Assembly: GCF_913773735.1 (NCBI RefSeq)
Contig: NZ_CAJYEB010000012.1
Location: 1-64,000, forward strand
Direction of reading: 5' to 3'
DNA: 64,000 nt
Source: an uncultured Massilia sp.
Lineage (GTDB): Bacteria > Pseudomonadota > Gammaproteobacteria > Burkholderiales > Burkholderiaceae_D
A program made the position numbers and the translations under genes. This document shows, piece after piece, positions 49,120 through 58,115 of this stretch; the first letter of the stretch is position 1, and each line of letters begins with the position of its first letter. Under the pieces are notes generated by a model. It was not told the DNA's origin. It saw nothing but the letters and a program-made list of their open reading frames with translations, and searched no databases.

Positions 49120-49499
49120 GCGCGCGCCTTCGGCAGGATGCTGGCGTACGGTGCGCCGCCGGCATCGAGGGCGATGGCCCAGACGCCGCGCCGCGCCAGG
49201 GCGTCCATGAGCGCGCAGGTGCGGCGGTAGCCGATGCGGAACCGGCGCTGCAGGCGCGAGATCGGATAGAGCAGGACGTCCTGCCCTTGGTCGCGCATCC
49301 CGGCGACCCACTCGGCGGCCGGGTGCAGCAGCGGGTCGTCGGCGCCGGCGCCGCGCTCGGGTTCGGCCGGATCCGCCGGCGGCCACGCCGGGCGGATGGT
49401 GCCGGCGCGCGCCCGGCGGCCGGCGAGCGGCGCGGCGAGGGCGACGACGTGGGCGGCGGCGAGGATGGCGAGCAGTTTCCTGCGCAAGATCGAATGCAT
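49116..49499 (-). CDS. membrane-anchored protein with FtsK-gamma-like winged helix
   Basis: The 127-residue protein has an N-terminal hydrophobic segment (LLAILAAAHVVALAAPLAG) and a C-terminal domain (about residues 55-125). This contains PISRLQRRFRIGYRRTCALMDALARRGV, very close in pattern to the DNA-binding gamma domain of FtsK (SxSxLQRRxRIGYNRAARLxxxLExxGI). In FtsK this domain reads KOPS sites. Here it is separate and lacks the motor. Its start follows a 4-bp overlap with the sirtuin. The anchor may instead be an inefficient signal peptide, which would put the domain in the wrong compartment for DNA. Confidence 0.6.
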   Translation of the reverse strand: MHSILRRKLLAILAAAHVVALAAPLAGRRARAGTIRPAWPPADPAEPERGAGADDPLLHPAAEWVAGMRDQGQDVLLYPISRLQRRFRIGYRRTCALMDALARRGVWAIALDAGGAPYASILPKARA

Positions 49500-49737
49500 G
49501 GGGTCTCCTGTCGAGAATGCCCGCCGGTCGGACCGTGCCGACGGAGCGGGACCATGCTAGCGGCGGCTGCGACAGCCGCTGTCGCGCTTCCGGATACGCT
49601 GGCCGGCATGGCGAGCACGATGTGTTAGCATTTCCTTATAGAAACAGATACGACCTGTCACCCGCATGAAAGACCCGCGATTTTATGGCGCTACCTGCCG
49701 CACACCGGCGACACGACGACCGTCCGGAGCATGACCG

Positions 49738-50736
49738 ATGACGACCAACCAGAAATCCCTGCTGCGCCAGTGGCAGATGCTGCGCATGGTACCGCGCGCG
49801 CCGGCCAGCATCTCGGCGACGGAACTGCACGACAAGCTGGCGGCCGACTTCCCGGTGGCCAAGCGCACCGTCGAGCGCGACCTGAAGGAACTGTCGGCAG
49901 TGTTCCCGATCGTCGCCGACGAGGACTGCAAGCCGTTCCGCTGGAGCTGGATGCAGCATGCCGGCTTCAACCTGCCCGGCCTGACGGTGCCGGAGGCGCT
50001 GACGCTGGCCATGGTCGAGCAGCACCTGCGCCACCACCTGCCGCCCGGCGCCGTCGACGCGCTGCGCCCGCACTTCGCCTCGGCCGCGCGCACGCTCGGA
50101 CCGGCCGGCGACGCGGGGTCGCGCACGTGGCTGGACAAGGTGCGCAGCGTGCCGCCGCAGCAGCCGCTGCTGCCGCCGCGCCTGGACGAGGCATGCCAGC
50201 GCACCGTCTACCTCGCCCTGGCCCATGACCGCCAGCTGCGCCTGCACTACCGCAAGCGCGACGCCGCCGCGCCGACCGTGTACGAGCACGTGCATCCGCT
50301 GGCGGTCGTCCAGCGCGGCGGCCTGGTCTACCTGGTCTGCATGTTCTCCGACTTCGAAGACGTGCGCACGATCGCGCTGCATCGCGTGGTGCAGGCGGAG
50401 GCGCTGTACGAGCCGGCGCGCAGGAAGGCCGGCTTCGACATCGACGCCTACATCGCGTCCGGCCAGTTCGGCGTGATCGCCGGTGCGCCGATCCTGCTGC
50501 GCGCGCGTTTTTCGCGCACGGCCGGCGAACACCTGTACGAAACGCCGCTCAGCGCCGACCAGGTGCTGTCCGCGGGACCCGACGGCGACCTGCGCCTGGC
50601 CGCCACGGTCCCGAACACGCGCGCGCTGGTGTGGTGGCTGCTCGGCTTCGGCGACGGCGTGGTGATCGAGGAGCCGGCCGCGCTGCGCGACGAAGTGGCG
50701 GGCATCGTGCGCAGGATGGCGGCGGCGTACGCTTGA
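49738..50736 (+). CDS. WYL-domain transcriptional regulator
   Basis: The 332-residue protein has an N-terminal winged helix (residues 5-65; VAKRTVERDLKELSAVFPI) and a WYL domain (about 150-240; RQLRLHYRKRDA, HVHPLAVVQRGGLVYLVCMF). A C-terminal WCX-like extension follows. WYL domains sense nucleic acid or nucleotide ligands. Regulators of this type often control defence or DNA-repair genes. The start at 49738 has GGAG eight bases before. It is convergent with the NERD-helicase gene. A weak -10-like region lies around 49635-49665. Confidence 0.87.
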   Translation: MTTNQKSLLRQWQMLRMVPRAPASISATELHDKLAADFPVAKRTVERDLKELSAVFPIVADEDCKPFRWSWMQHAGFNLPGLTVPEALTLAMVEQHLRHHLPPGAVDALRPHFASAARTLGPAGDAGSRTWLDKVRSVPPQQPLLPPRLDEACQRTVYLALAHDRQLRLHYRKRDAAAPTVYEHVHPLAVVQRGGLVYLVCMFSDFEDVRTIALHRVVQAEALYEPARRKAGFDIDAYIASGQFGVIAGAPILLRARFSRTAGEHLYETPLSADQVLSAGPDGDLRLAATVPNTRALVWWLLGFGDGVVIEEPAALRDEVAGIVRRMAAAYA

Positions 50737-50791
50737 CGCCGCACGCCGCACGCCGCACGCCGGGGTGGCCGGACGACCGGGATGCGGCGAG

Positions 50792-52432
50792 TCAGTGCGC
50801 CGCGGCGCGCGCGAACGCTTGCGCCAGCCCCTGCTCGGCAGCTTCCGACAGCACCAGCTCGACCGCCATGCGCGCCCGCGTGAGCGCGACGAACAGGTTG
50901 CGGCGCGCCGTCTCGTCCAGTTCGGGGAAGTCGAATTCGGCGACCACGACGGCCGGCGCACTCTGTCCCTTGTAGCGGTACACCGATTCCACCAGCAGCT
51001 GGCCGTCGCTCCAGCGCGGTTCGCCGTCGCGGTCGTATTCGCCGGTGAAGCGGCGCGTCGGGTGCGGTCCGAGCGTCGCGCGGTGCAGCAGCAGCGAGCG
51101 CCCGCGCCCGCGGCAGCACACCACCGCGATGTCCTCGACGGCGAAGCCGCGCGCGAGCAGGTCGGCCACGGCCGCCTCAAGGGCGGCCAGCAGACCGGCG
51201 TCGTCGCGGTAGGTGCGCACGCCCGGCACGTCGCCGGCGTAGGGATTGTGGGCGCGGATCGGCGGCTGCACCAGGCCCAGCGCGTTGATCGTGTCGCACA
51301 CGCGCTGCGGGCTGCGGAAATTGTCGCTGCAGCGGATGGCGACCGCGCCCGGCAGGTCGAACGGCGCCTGCCGGTACAGGCGCTGGGCGTCGTCCTCGAG
51401 CAGGTACAGGCGGCCGTCGGGCTGCAGGCGGCTGCACAGGCTCTGCACCCAGTCGGCGTCGAAGTCCTGGCCCTCGTCGACGACCAGCAGGTCGAGCGAT
51501 GCGGCGAATCCGGCGCTGGCCGCGACGTAGGCCGCTTCCATGCGCCGGAAGCCGTCCGGCGAGAATGCCGGCTCGGCGCCGCTGCGCAGGCAGTGCTCGA
51601 CGCACAGCGCGTGGTAGTTCACGACCTCGGCGCGGGCCGGCGCCAGCCGCCGCACGTGGTCGGCCAGCGCGCGGTTGTAGCACACGTAGCCGGCCTTCAG
51701 GCCGGCGGCCGCGGCGTCTTCCAGCAGGCGCAGCGCCAGCTGGGTCTTGCCGGAACCCGCGGTGCCCTGGATCCGGAAGATGCCGGACGGCGCCTCGATG
51801 CGCGGCACCCAGGTCGCCAGGCCGTCCGCCAGCCGGCGCACGGCGCCGTCGACGTGGCCGCGCATCGCATCCAGGTCGGGCGTGACCTCGAACTGGTTCA
51901 GCAGCAGGCGCCGCAGCGCCGCGCGGTCGACCTGCGCCGGCGCGGCCTGCACCAGCCAGTCGCGCACGATCGCCGCCATCTGGCCGTAGCGCGCGGCATC
52001 GATGATGCGCTCGCGCGGGATCGACGCCACCGCGGCGTCGCCGAGCGCGTAGTCCGGCAGGACCAGGCAGCTCGCCAGCGCCGGCCGGATGCGCGCTTCC
52101 TGCAGGCGGCGCTGCATGGCGACGCGCTGCATCTCGACCTGGTGCGCCACGTCGCATTCGCGCTCGCCGTACAGCTTGACCACCTGGCCGGCGCGCAGCA
52201 CCACGTCGCCGGCCTTCACTTCCATCAGCAGCAGGGCCCCGTTCGGCGCCAGCACGGCGATGTCGATCTCGCCGTAGCGGTCGCGTCCGCCCTGCAGCGT
52301 GTGCAGCGCGATGTTGTGGAAGATCTCGAAACCCGCCGGCAGGCCGTCGCGCAGGCGTTCGAGCACGTCGCGTTCACGGTAGTGGCCGGCGCGCATGCGC
52401 AAGGGGACGAGGGCGGGGGAGATGGCGGCCAT
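50792..52432 (-). CDS. NERD-domain and UvrD-like helicase
   Basis: The 546-residue protein has an N-terminal NERD domain (about residues 20-140, with the nuclease-type DRYGEIDIAVLAPNGALLLMEVKAG). A superfamily 1 helicase follows, with Walker A GTAGSGKTQ, Walker B LLVVDEGQDFD, and late motifs DNFRSPQRV and VALTRARMAVEL. The E-x-K pattern in MEVKAG is consistent with an active nuclease. Probable roles are repair or defence against foreign DNA. The ATG at 52432 lacks a clear ribosome-binding site, so the start is approximate. Confidence 0.85.
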   Translation of the reverse strand: MAAISPALVPLRMRAGHYRERDVLERLRDGLPAGFEIFHNIALHTLQGGRDRYGEIDIAVLAPNGALLLMEVKAGDVVLRAGQVVKLYGERECDVAHQVEMQRVAMQRRLQEARIRPALASCLVLPDYALGDAAVASIPRERIIDAARYGQMAAIVRDWLVQAAPAQVDRAALRRLLLNQFEVTPDLDAMRGHVDGAVRRLADGLATWVPRIEAPSGIFRIQGTAGSGKTQLALRLLEDAAAAGLKAGYVCYNRALADHVRRLAPARAEVVNYHALCVEHCLRSGAEPAFSPDGFRRMEAAYVAASAGFAASLDLLVVDEGQDFDADWVQSLCSRLQPDGRLYLLEDDAQRLYRQAPFDLPGAVAIRCSDNFRSPQRVCDTINALGLVQPPIRAHNPYAGDVPGVRTYRDDAGLLAALEAAVADLLARGFAVEDIAVVCCRGRGRSLLLHRATLGPHPTRRFTGEYDRDGEPRWSDGQLLVESVYRYKGQSAPAVVVAEFDFPELDETARRNLFVALTRARMAVELVLSEAAEQGLAQAFARAAAH

Positions 52433-52528
52433 GGCGTGGAAGCGTGAATGGGGTTTCTTATTATCAACAGTTTGGGTCGTTCCGCACAAGGGCGGACGGC
52501 GGCGGGCGGCATGGGTGTGGCTTCTTGT

Positions 52529-52547
52529 TGAAAATGATTCTCATTAG
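52529..52547 (+). promoter_or_regulatory. Fur box upstream of flavoprotein reductase
   Basis: GAAAATGATTCTCATTAGC shares AATGATTCTCATT exactly with the box before the TonB receptor. It lies 45 bp before the start codon, so the reductase should be induced under iron limitation. Confidence 0.78.
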
Positions 52548-52592
52548 CGATATGATGCCCAGTTGCATCCACCCCCACGAGGTCCGCTTCCC

Positions 52593-55205
52593 ATGCATCG
52601 CGCCGCTCCACCGTCCGCTTCCCCGCGCCGCCTGCGCCTGCCGTCGCTGCGCCAGGCCTGGTTCCAGCTGCACTGGCTGGTCGGGATCACGGCCGGCACG
52701 CTGCTGCTCGCGATCGGCCTGACGGGGGCCATCCTGGCCTTCCGCGACGAAGTGCTCGACCTGTTCAACCCGGGCGTGCGCAGCGTGGCCGTGCGCCAGG
52801 CGCCGGCGCTGGCGCCGGATGCGCTGCTGCAGGCGGTCCAGCGCGCCCATCCGCACGAGCGCATCACCAACCTGATGGTGTACGCGGAGCCGGGACGGTC
52901 GGCCCGCGTGATCTTCGCGCCGGCGCCGGGCCAGCGGCGCGGCGAGGCGATCCACGTCGACCCGTACGACGGCGCGCTGCTGCCGCCCCTGGCGGGCGAG
53001 GCGGCGTTCGAGTGGGTCGAGTCGCTGCACCGCTGGCTGCTGCTGCCGCGCGAACCCGGCCGCGCCGTGCTGGGGACGCTGGCGCTGTGCCTGATCGGCC
53101 TCGCGCTGAGCGGCCTGTACCTGCGCTGGCCGCGCCGCCCGGGCGACTGGCGCGCCTGGTTCACCGTCAATCCGCGCCTGAAGGGACGTTCCTTCCTGTG
53201 GAGCCTGCACGCCGTGGCCGGCACGATCGCGCTGCCGTGCTACCTGGTGTTCGCCGGCACCGGCGCCTACTGGGCGTTCGACGTCGTGCGCGACACGCTG
53301 GACGGCTGGGCCGACGTGCGCCGCGCCCCGCGCGCGGCGCCGAACGCCGCCAAGGGCAAGGCGCCGGCGCGCCAGCAACTGCCGCTGGTGGGGCCGGCCT
53401 GGCACACCTTCACGACGCAGGCGCCGGACTGGGCGATGTCCAGCCTGCGCATTCCCGACAAGGCCGGCCAGCCGCTGCAATTCAGCTGGCTGTCCAGGGA
53501 GGCGCCGCACGAGCGCGCGCGCGGCACCATGTCGGTCGGCGCCGACGGCGCGCTGCTGAAGGACGCGCCCTACGCCAGCCTGGGCGCCGGCCGGCGCGCG
53601 CTGGCCGCCATCTACCCGCTGCACATGGGCACCTTCTGGGGCCTGCCCGGCCGCATCGTCATGATGCTGGCGAGCCTGGCGCTGCCCGGCTTCGCGATCA
53701 CCGGCTGGATGCTGTACCTGAGCCGGCGCCGCCAGGCGCGCGCCGTGGAGCGCGAGCGCGCCGCGCTGGCCGCCCTGGCCGCGGCGCCGGCCGCGCCCGG
53801 CGCGGGCACGGCGCCGACGCTGCTGGCCTTCGCCACCCAGAGCGGCCAGGCGGAACGCATCGCGCTGCACACGGCGGCGGCGCTGCGCCGCGCCGGCATG
53901 GACGTGCACGTGCAACCGCTGGCCGCGCTGGCGCTGCGCGACCTGGGCCGCTACCGCAAGGCGCTGTTCGTGGCCAGCAGCTTCGGCGAGGGCGAGCCGC
54001 CCGATTCGGCGCGGCGCTTCAGCCGCGAGCTGGAAACGGCCGACGCGGCGTCCGGCACGGCCTTGCCCGACCTGCGCTATGCCGTGCTGGGCCTGGGCGA
54101 CCGCAATTACGCGCAGTTCTGCGGCTTCGGCCATGCGCTCGACCGGCGCCTGCACGCGCTCGGCGCGCGGCCGCTATTCCCGATCATCGAGGTCGACCAG
54201 GGCGATGCCGCCGCGCTGGGCCGCTGGGCCGACGCGCTGGACGTGGGTGATGCGGCCGCCGGCGACGGGGCCGGCTGGCAGGCCGACGCCGCGCCGTTCG
54301 CCGACTGGACGCTGGCCGCGCGCGCCGTGCTCAATGCCGGCAGCCTGGGTGCGCCGCTGTGCGAGATCACGCTGGCGCCCGGTCCGGATGCGCGCTGGCG
54401 CGCCGGCGACCTGGTGGAGGTGGCGCCGCGCCATGCGCCCGACGCCGTCGCCGCCTGGCTGGCCGCGAGCGCGCTGCACGGCAATGCGCTGGTCGTGCGC
54501 GGCGACGCGCGCGCCACGCTGGCCGAGGTGCTGGCCACGAGCGACCTGCCGAACGCGGCGCACGGCTTCGCCTCGGAACAGGAATGCGCCGATGCGCTCA
54601 AGCCGGCCGCGCCGCGGCGCTATTCGATCGCCAGCATCGGCGCCGATGGCGCGGTGCAGCTGCTGGTGCGCCAGGCGCGCCACGAACAGGGGCTGGGACT
54701 GGCCTCGGGATGGCTGACCGCGCATGCGAGCGTGGGCATGGCGATTCGTGCACGAATCGTGTCGAATCCATCGTTCCATGGCCCCATTGATGACGTACCG
54801 TGCATTTATATCGGCAACGGATCCGGCATGGCGGGGCTGCGCGCGCACCTGCGCGAGCGCGTCGCCGCGGGACGCGGCCGCAACTGGCTGCTGTTCGGCG
54901 AGCGCCAGCGCGCGTTCGACAGCCTGTGCGCGCGCGAGATCGCGCAGTGGCGCGCCGACGGCGTGCTGGCGGAACTTGACCTCGTGTTTTCGCGCGACGG
55001 CGACGGCGCGGGGTACGTGCAGGACCGCCTGCGCGCACGCGCCGACGTGTTGCGCGCATGGATCGGGCAGGGCGCCGTCATCCACGTGTGCGGCAGCCTG
55101 CGCGGCATGGCCGGCGGCGTGGACGACGCGCTGGCGGACGTGCTCGGGGCTGCGGCGCGCGACCGCCTGATGCAGGAAGGGCGCTACCGCCGCGACGTCT
55201 ATTGA
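52593..55205 (+). CDS. PepSY membrane - flavodoxin - FAD/NADPH reductase fusion (probable ferric or siderophore reductase)
   Basis: The 870-residue protein begins with a PepSY-associated membrane region (about 1-390) with spans such as LVGITAGTLLLAIGLTGAILA, FAGTGAYWAF and MLASLALPGFAITGWML, with conserved His residues that may bind haem. A flavodoxin domain follows (about 405-550; TLLAFATQSGQAERIALHTA, GLGDRNYAQFCGFGHALD). The last part is a FAD- and NADPH-binding module like sulfite reductase flavoprotein (RRYSIAS, GNGSGMAGLRAHL, VCGSLRGMAGGVD). With the Fur box upstream, it probably reduces ferric siderophores. Codons at 54739-54835 are unusually AT-rich for the gene. Confidence 0.85.
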   Translation: MHRAAPPSASPRRLRLPSLRQAWFQLHWLVGITAGTLLLAIGLTGAILAFRDEVLDLFNPGVRSVAVRQAPALAPDALLQAVQRAHPHERITNLMVYAEPGRSARVIFAPAPGQRRGEAIHVDPYDGALLPPLAGEAAFEWVESLHRWLLLPREPGRAVLGTLALCLIGLALSGLYLRWPRRPGDWRAWFTVNPRLKGRSFLWSLHAVAGTIALPCYLVFAGTGAYWAFDVVRDTLDGWADVRRAPRAAPNAAKGKAPARQQLPLVGPAWHTFTTQAPDWAMSSLRIPDKAGQPLQFSWLSREAPHERARGTMSVGADGALLKDAPYASLGAGRRALAAIYPLHMGTFWGLPGRIVMMLASLALPGFAITGWMLYLSRRRQARAVERERAALAALAAAPAAPGAGTAPTLLAFATQSGQAERIALHTAAALRRAGMDVHVQPLAALALRDLGRYRKALFVASSFGEGEPPDSARRFSRELETADAASGTALPDLRYAVLGLGDRNYAQFCGFGHALDRRLHALGARPLFPIIEVDQGDAAALGRWADALDVGDAAAGDGAGWQADAAPFADWTLAARAVLNAGSLGAPLCEITLAPGPDARWRAGDLVEVAPRHAPDAVAAWLAASALHGNALVVRGDARATLAEVLATSDLPNAAHGFASEQECADALKPAAPRRYSIASIGADGAVQLLVRQARHEQGLGLASGWLTAHASVGMAIRARIVSNPSFHGPIDDVPCIYIGNGSGMAGLRAHLRERVAAGRGRNWLLFGERQRAFDSLCAREIAQWRADGVLAELDLVFSRDGDGAGYVQDRLRARADVLRAWIGQGAVIHVCGSLRGMAGGVDDALADVLGAAARDRLMQEGRYRRDVY

Positions 55206-55218
55206 CGGCGGCGTCCCT

Positions 55219-55377
55219 TCAGTGCTCCAGCGGGCGCAGCAGGCCGGCCAGGCCGACCGGCGGAGAGGGCGCCGCCTGCGCGGCGGCGACGTCGGTCGGA
55301 TCCGCGCCGGCGGTGTAGACCGCGAACATACCGAGGCCGGCGAGCGCTGCCGCCAGCAATCCCTTGACGATGACCAT
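55219..55377 (-). CDS. small membrane protein, 52 residues
   Basis: The short gene starts at an ATG with GGAGG five bases upstream. It encodes a single hydrophobic helix (IVKGLLAAALAGLGMFAVYTAGA) and a Pro/Ala tail. The tight ribosome-binding site makes it likely to be real. It is convergent with the flavoprotein gene, ending 14 bp from its stop. Function is unknown; it may be a small inner-membrane peptide. Confidence 0.6.
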   Translation of the reverse strand: MVIVKGLLAAALAGLGMFAVYTAGADPTDVAAAQAAPSPPVGLAGLLRPLEH

Positions 55378-55544
55378 TTCCGCCTCCGTGCCGTTGTCCG
55401 GACGACGCCGCCCATGGTCCAGTGTAGGCGCCATGGCAGCATTGTCAACCGGAGGCGATGGCGCGGCGCACCATGGCGCACGCGCGATTGCTCCCTCCGA
55501 TTGCTCCATCCGATCGCGTCGATAGAGAAACATTATTTCCCCTG

Positions 55545-55563
55545 TGTAACAAATTTCGTTACA
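55545..55563. promoter_or_regulatory. palindrome and -10-like hexamer before GGDEF-EAL gene
   Basis: TGTAAC and GTTACA form a perfect inverted repeat with seven bases between. TACAAT overlaps its right arm at 55560-55565 as a likely -10. The overlap is what would be expected of a repressor site. It is 67 bp before the start codon. Confidence 0.45.
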
Positions 55564-55631
55564 ATCGCAGCGAACCGCATCCTGCCGCCTTCCCGCCGCC
55601 CTTCCGCCCCGGACCTGCCGTCGCCGCCGCC

Positions 55632-58115
55632 ATGACACCGAATGCCGAGAACTCCGACCTGATGTATCGCCTGCTGGTGCAGGGCGTCGTCGACTACGCG
55701 ATCTACATGCTGACGCCGGACGGCATCGTCGCGAGCTGGAACGCCGGCGCCGAACGCGCCAAGGGCTATGCGGCCGACGAGATCGTGGGGCGGCACTATT
55801 CGACGTTCTACGCGCCGCAGGACGTCGCGGCCGGCATCCCCGACGTCAACCTCGAGACCGCGCGCCGCAGCGGACGCTTCGAGGACCATGGCTGGCGCCT
55901 GCGCAAGGACGGCAGCGCGTTCTGGGCCCACGTCGTGATCGATGCGATCCGCAAGGAGGACGGCACGCTGCTGGGCTTCGCCAAGATCACGCGCGACTGC
56001 AGTGCCGAGCGCGCGGCCGAGCAGGCGCGGCGCGAGCAGGAGCAGCGCTTCCGCCACCTGGTGCAGGGCGTGACCGACTACGCGATCTACATGCTCGACA
56101 CCGACGGCCACGTGGTGAACTGGAACGCCGGCGCGCAGCGCGCCAAGGGCTACACGGCGGACGAGATCGTCGGGCGGCACTTCTCCGTGTTCTACCGCGA
56201 CGAGGAGCGCGCCGCCGGGATGCCGCAGGCGGCGCTGGAGACGGCGCGGCGCGAACACCGTTTCGAGGCCGAGGGCTGGCGCGTGCGCAAGGACGGCAGC
56301 ACGTTCTGGACCAGCGTCGTGATCGACGCGGTGCACGACGACGACGGACGCCTGATCGGCTTCGCCAAGATCACGCGCGACATCACCGAGCGCCGCCAGC
56401 AGGAACTCAGGCTGCTCGATGCCAAGGAACTGGCCGAGAAGTACGGCCAGCAGGCCGCGGCGCTGTCGCGCTTCCTCGACTCCGTGATCGCCAACATTCC
56501 CGCCGGCGTGCTGGCGCTGGACGGCGCGCAGCGCATCCTGCTGGCGAACCAGCACGCGCAGCGCCTGTTCGGCGGCGGCCGCGCCATCGCGCCCGGCGCG
56601 CCGCTGTCCTGCCTCGGCGCGGCGGCGGCGGCCTACGTCGGGCGCCAGGTGGCGGGCGTGGGACCCGGCTCCGAGATGCGCCTCGACGAGAGCGAGGTCG
56701 AGACGGCGCTGGGCACGCGCACGCTGCGCTGCCGCGCCGTGTACGGCAGCCGGCCGGACGGCGAGGGCGACTACACGCTCGTGATCGCGGAGGACGTGAC
56801 GGAGGAACTGGCCGCCTACGCCCGCATCCACCACATGGCGCAGCACGACGGCCTCACCGACTTGCCCAACCGGGCCTTCTTCCACGATCGCCTGGAAGCG
56901 GCGATCGCGGCGGACCAGGCGCAGCGCGCGATCACGGCGATCCTGTGCCTGGACCTGGACAACTTCAAGAACATCAACGACGCGCTGGGCCATGCCTACG
57001 GCGACAAGCTGCTGCTGGCGCTGGCCAAGCGGCTGAAGAAATACCTGCGCGAACAGGACACGCTGGCGCGCCTGGGCGGCGACGAGTTCGCCGTCGTGCT
57101 GCCCGGCCTGAAGCGCCTGGACGAAGCCCGGGCGGCGGCCCAGCGCCTGATCGACGCGGTCGGCCAGGCCTTCCAGATCGACGACCACAGCTTCAGCGTC
57201 GGCCTGTCGGTCGGCATCGCCTCGACCAATTCCGGCGCCACCGCCGAGCACCTGCTGCGCTTCGGCGACATGGCGCTGTACGAGGCCAAGCGCAACGGCC
57301 GCAACCGCTACGAAGTGTTCCGCCCGGAGCTGGAGGAAGCCTCGCGCATCCGCCGCCAGATGGAGACGGACATGCGCCGCGCGCTGCACCTGGGCCAGAT
57401 CGAGATGGTGTACCAGCCGATCATCGAGAAGGATTGCCGCATCGCCGGCTACGAGGCGCTGATGCGCTGGAACCATCCGGAGCGCGGCCAGATCGTGCCG
57501 CTCGACTTCATCCCGCTGGCCGAGGAAACGGGCCTGATCAACGACCTCGGCGCGCGCGCCCTGAACCTGGCCTGCCAGGAAGCGGCCGGCTGGACAAACG
57601 GCGAGACCGTCGCCGTCAACCTGTCGCCGGTCCAGTTCAAGAACCGCGAGCTGGTGGCGACCGTCGCGCTGGCGCTGGCCGACTCCGGCCTGGCGCCGCA
57701 CCGGCTGGAGCTGGAGATTACCGAATCGGTGCTGCTCGACGACAGCGACGCCAATATCCGCACGCTGCGCGCGCTCAAGGCGCTGGGCGTGGCGATCTCG
57801 CTGGACGATTTCGGCACCGGCTATTCCTCGCTGAGCTACCTGCGCTCCTTCCCCTTCGACAAGATCAAGATCGACAAGTCCTTCGTGCAGGACATCGGTT
57901 CCAGCCGCGAGGCACTGGCGATCATCCGCGCCATCACCGGCCTGTCGAACAGCCTCCTGATCCATACGACGGCCGAGGGCGTGGAAACCCCCGAACAGTT
58001 CCTGCGCCTGCAGGAAGAGGGCTGCTCGCACTTCCAGGGCTACCTGTTCGGGCGGCCGGAGTCGTCGCACCGGCGGCTGCAGGAAGTCGGCGACATTCCG
58101 GGCCTGCGCGACTGA
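55632..58115 (+). CDS. PAS-PAS-GGDEF-EAL cyclic-di-GMP protein
   Basis: The 827-residue protein has two similar PAS domains (about 10-130 and 135-255; YAIYMLTPDGIVASWNAGAERAKGY and YAIYMLDTDGHVVNWNAGAQRAKGY). A third PAS-like segment is followed by a GGDEF domain with intact GGDEF (482-486) and an EAL domain with EALMRW (608-613) and DDFGTGYSSLSYL. Both catalytic motifs are intact, so it may make and break cyclic di-GMP, usually with one dominant activity. There is no membrane span or signal peptide. The duplicated PAS is a sensing module, probably for redox or ligand. Confidence 0.9.
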   Translation: MTPNAENSDLMYRLLVQGVVDYAIYMLTPDGIVASWNAGAERAKGYAADEIVGRHYSTFYAPQDVAAGIPDVNLETARRSGRFEDHGWRLRKDGSAFWAHVVIDAIRKEDGTLLGFAKITRDCSAERAAEQARREQEQRFRHLVQGVTDYAIYMLDTDGHVVNWNAGAQRAKGYTADEIVGRHFSVFYRDEERAAGMPQAALETARREHRFEAEGWRVRKDGSTFWTSVVIDAVHDDDGRLIGFAKITRDITERRQQELRLLDAKELAEKYGQQAAALSRFLDSVIANIPAGVLALDGAQRILLANQHAQRLFGGGRAIAPGAPLSCLGAAAAAYVGRQVAGVGPGSEMRLDESEVETALGTRTLRCRAVYGSRPDGEGDYTLVIAEDVTEELAAYARIHHMAQHDGLTDLPNRAFFHDRLEAAIAADQAQRAITAILCLDLDNFKNINDALGHAYGDKLLLALAKRLKKYLREQDTLARLGGDEFAVVLPGLKRLDEARAAAQRLIDAVGQAFQIDDHSFSVGLSVGIASTNSGATAEHLLRFGDMALYEAKRNGRNRYEVFRPELEEASRIRRQMETDMRRALHLGQIEMVYQPIIEKDCRIAGYEALMRWNHPERGQIVPLDFIPLAEETGLINDLGARALNLACQEAAGWTNGETVAVNLSPVQFKNRELVATVALALADSGLAPHRLELEITESVLLDDSDANIRTLRALKALGVAISLDDFGTGYSSLSYLRSFPFDKIKIDKSFVQDIGSSREALAIIRAITGLSNSLLIHTTAEGVETPEQFLRLQEEGCSHFQGYLFGRPESSHRRLQEVGDIPGLRD

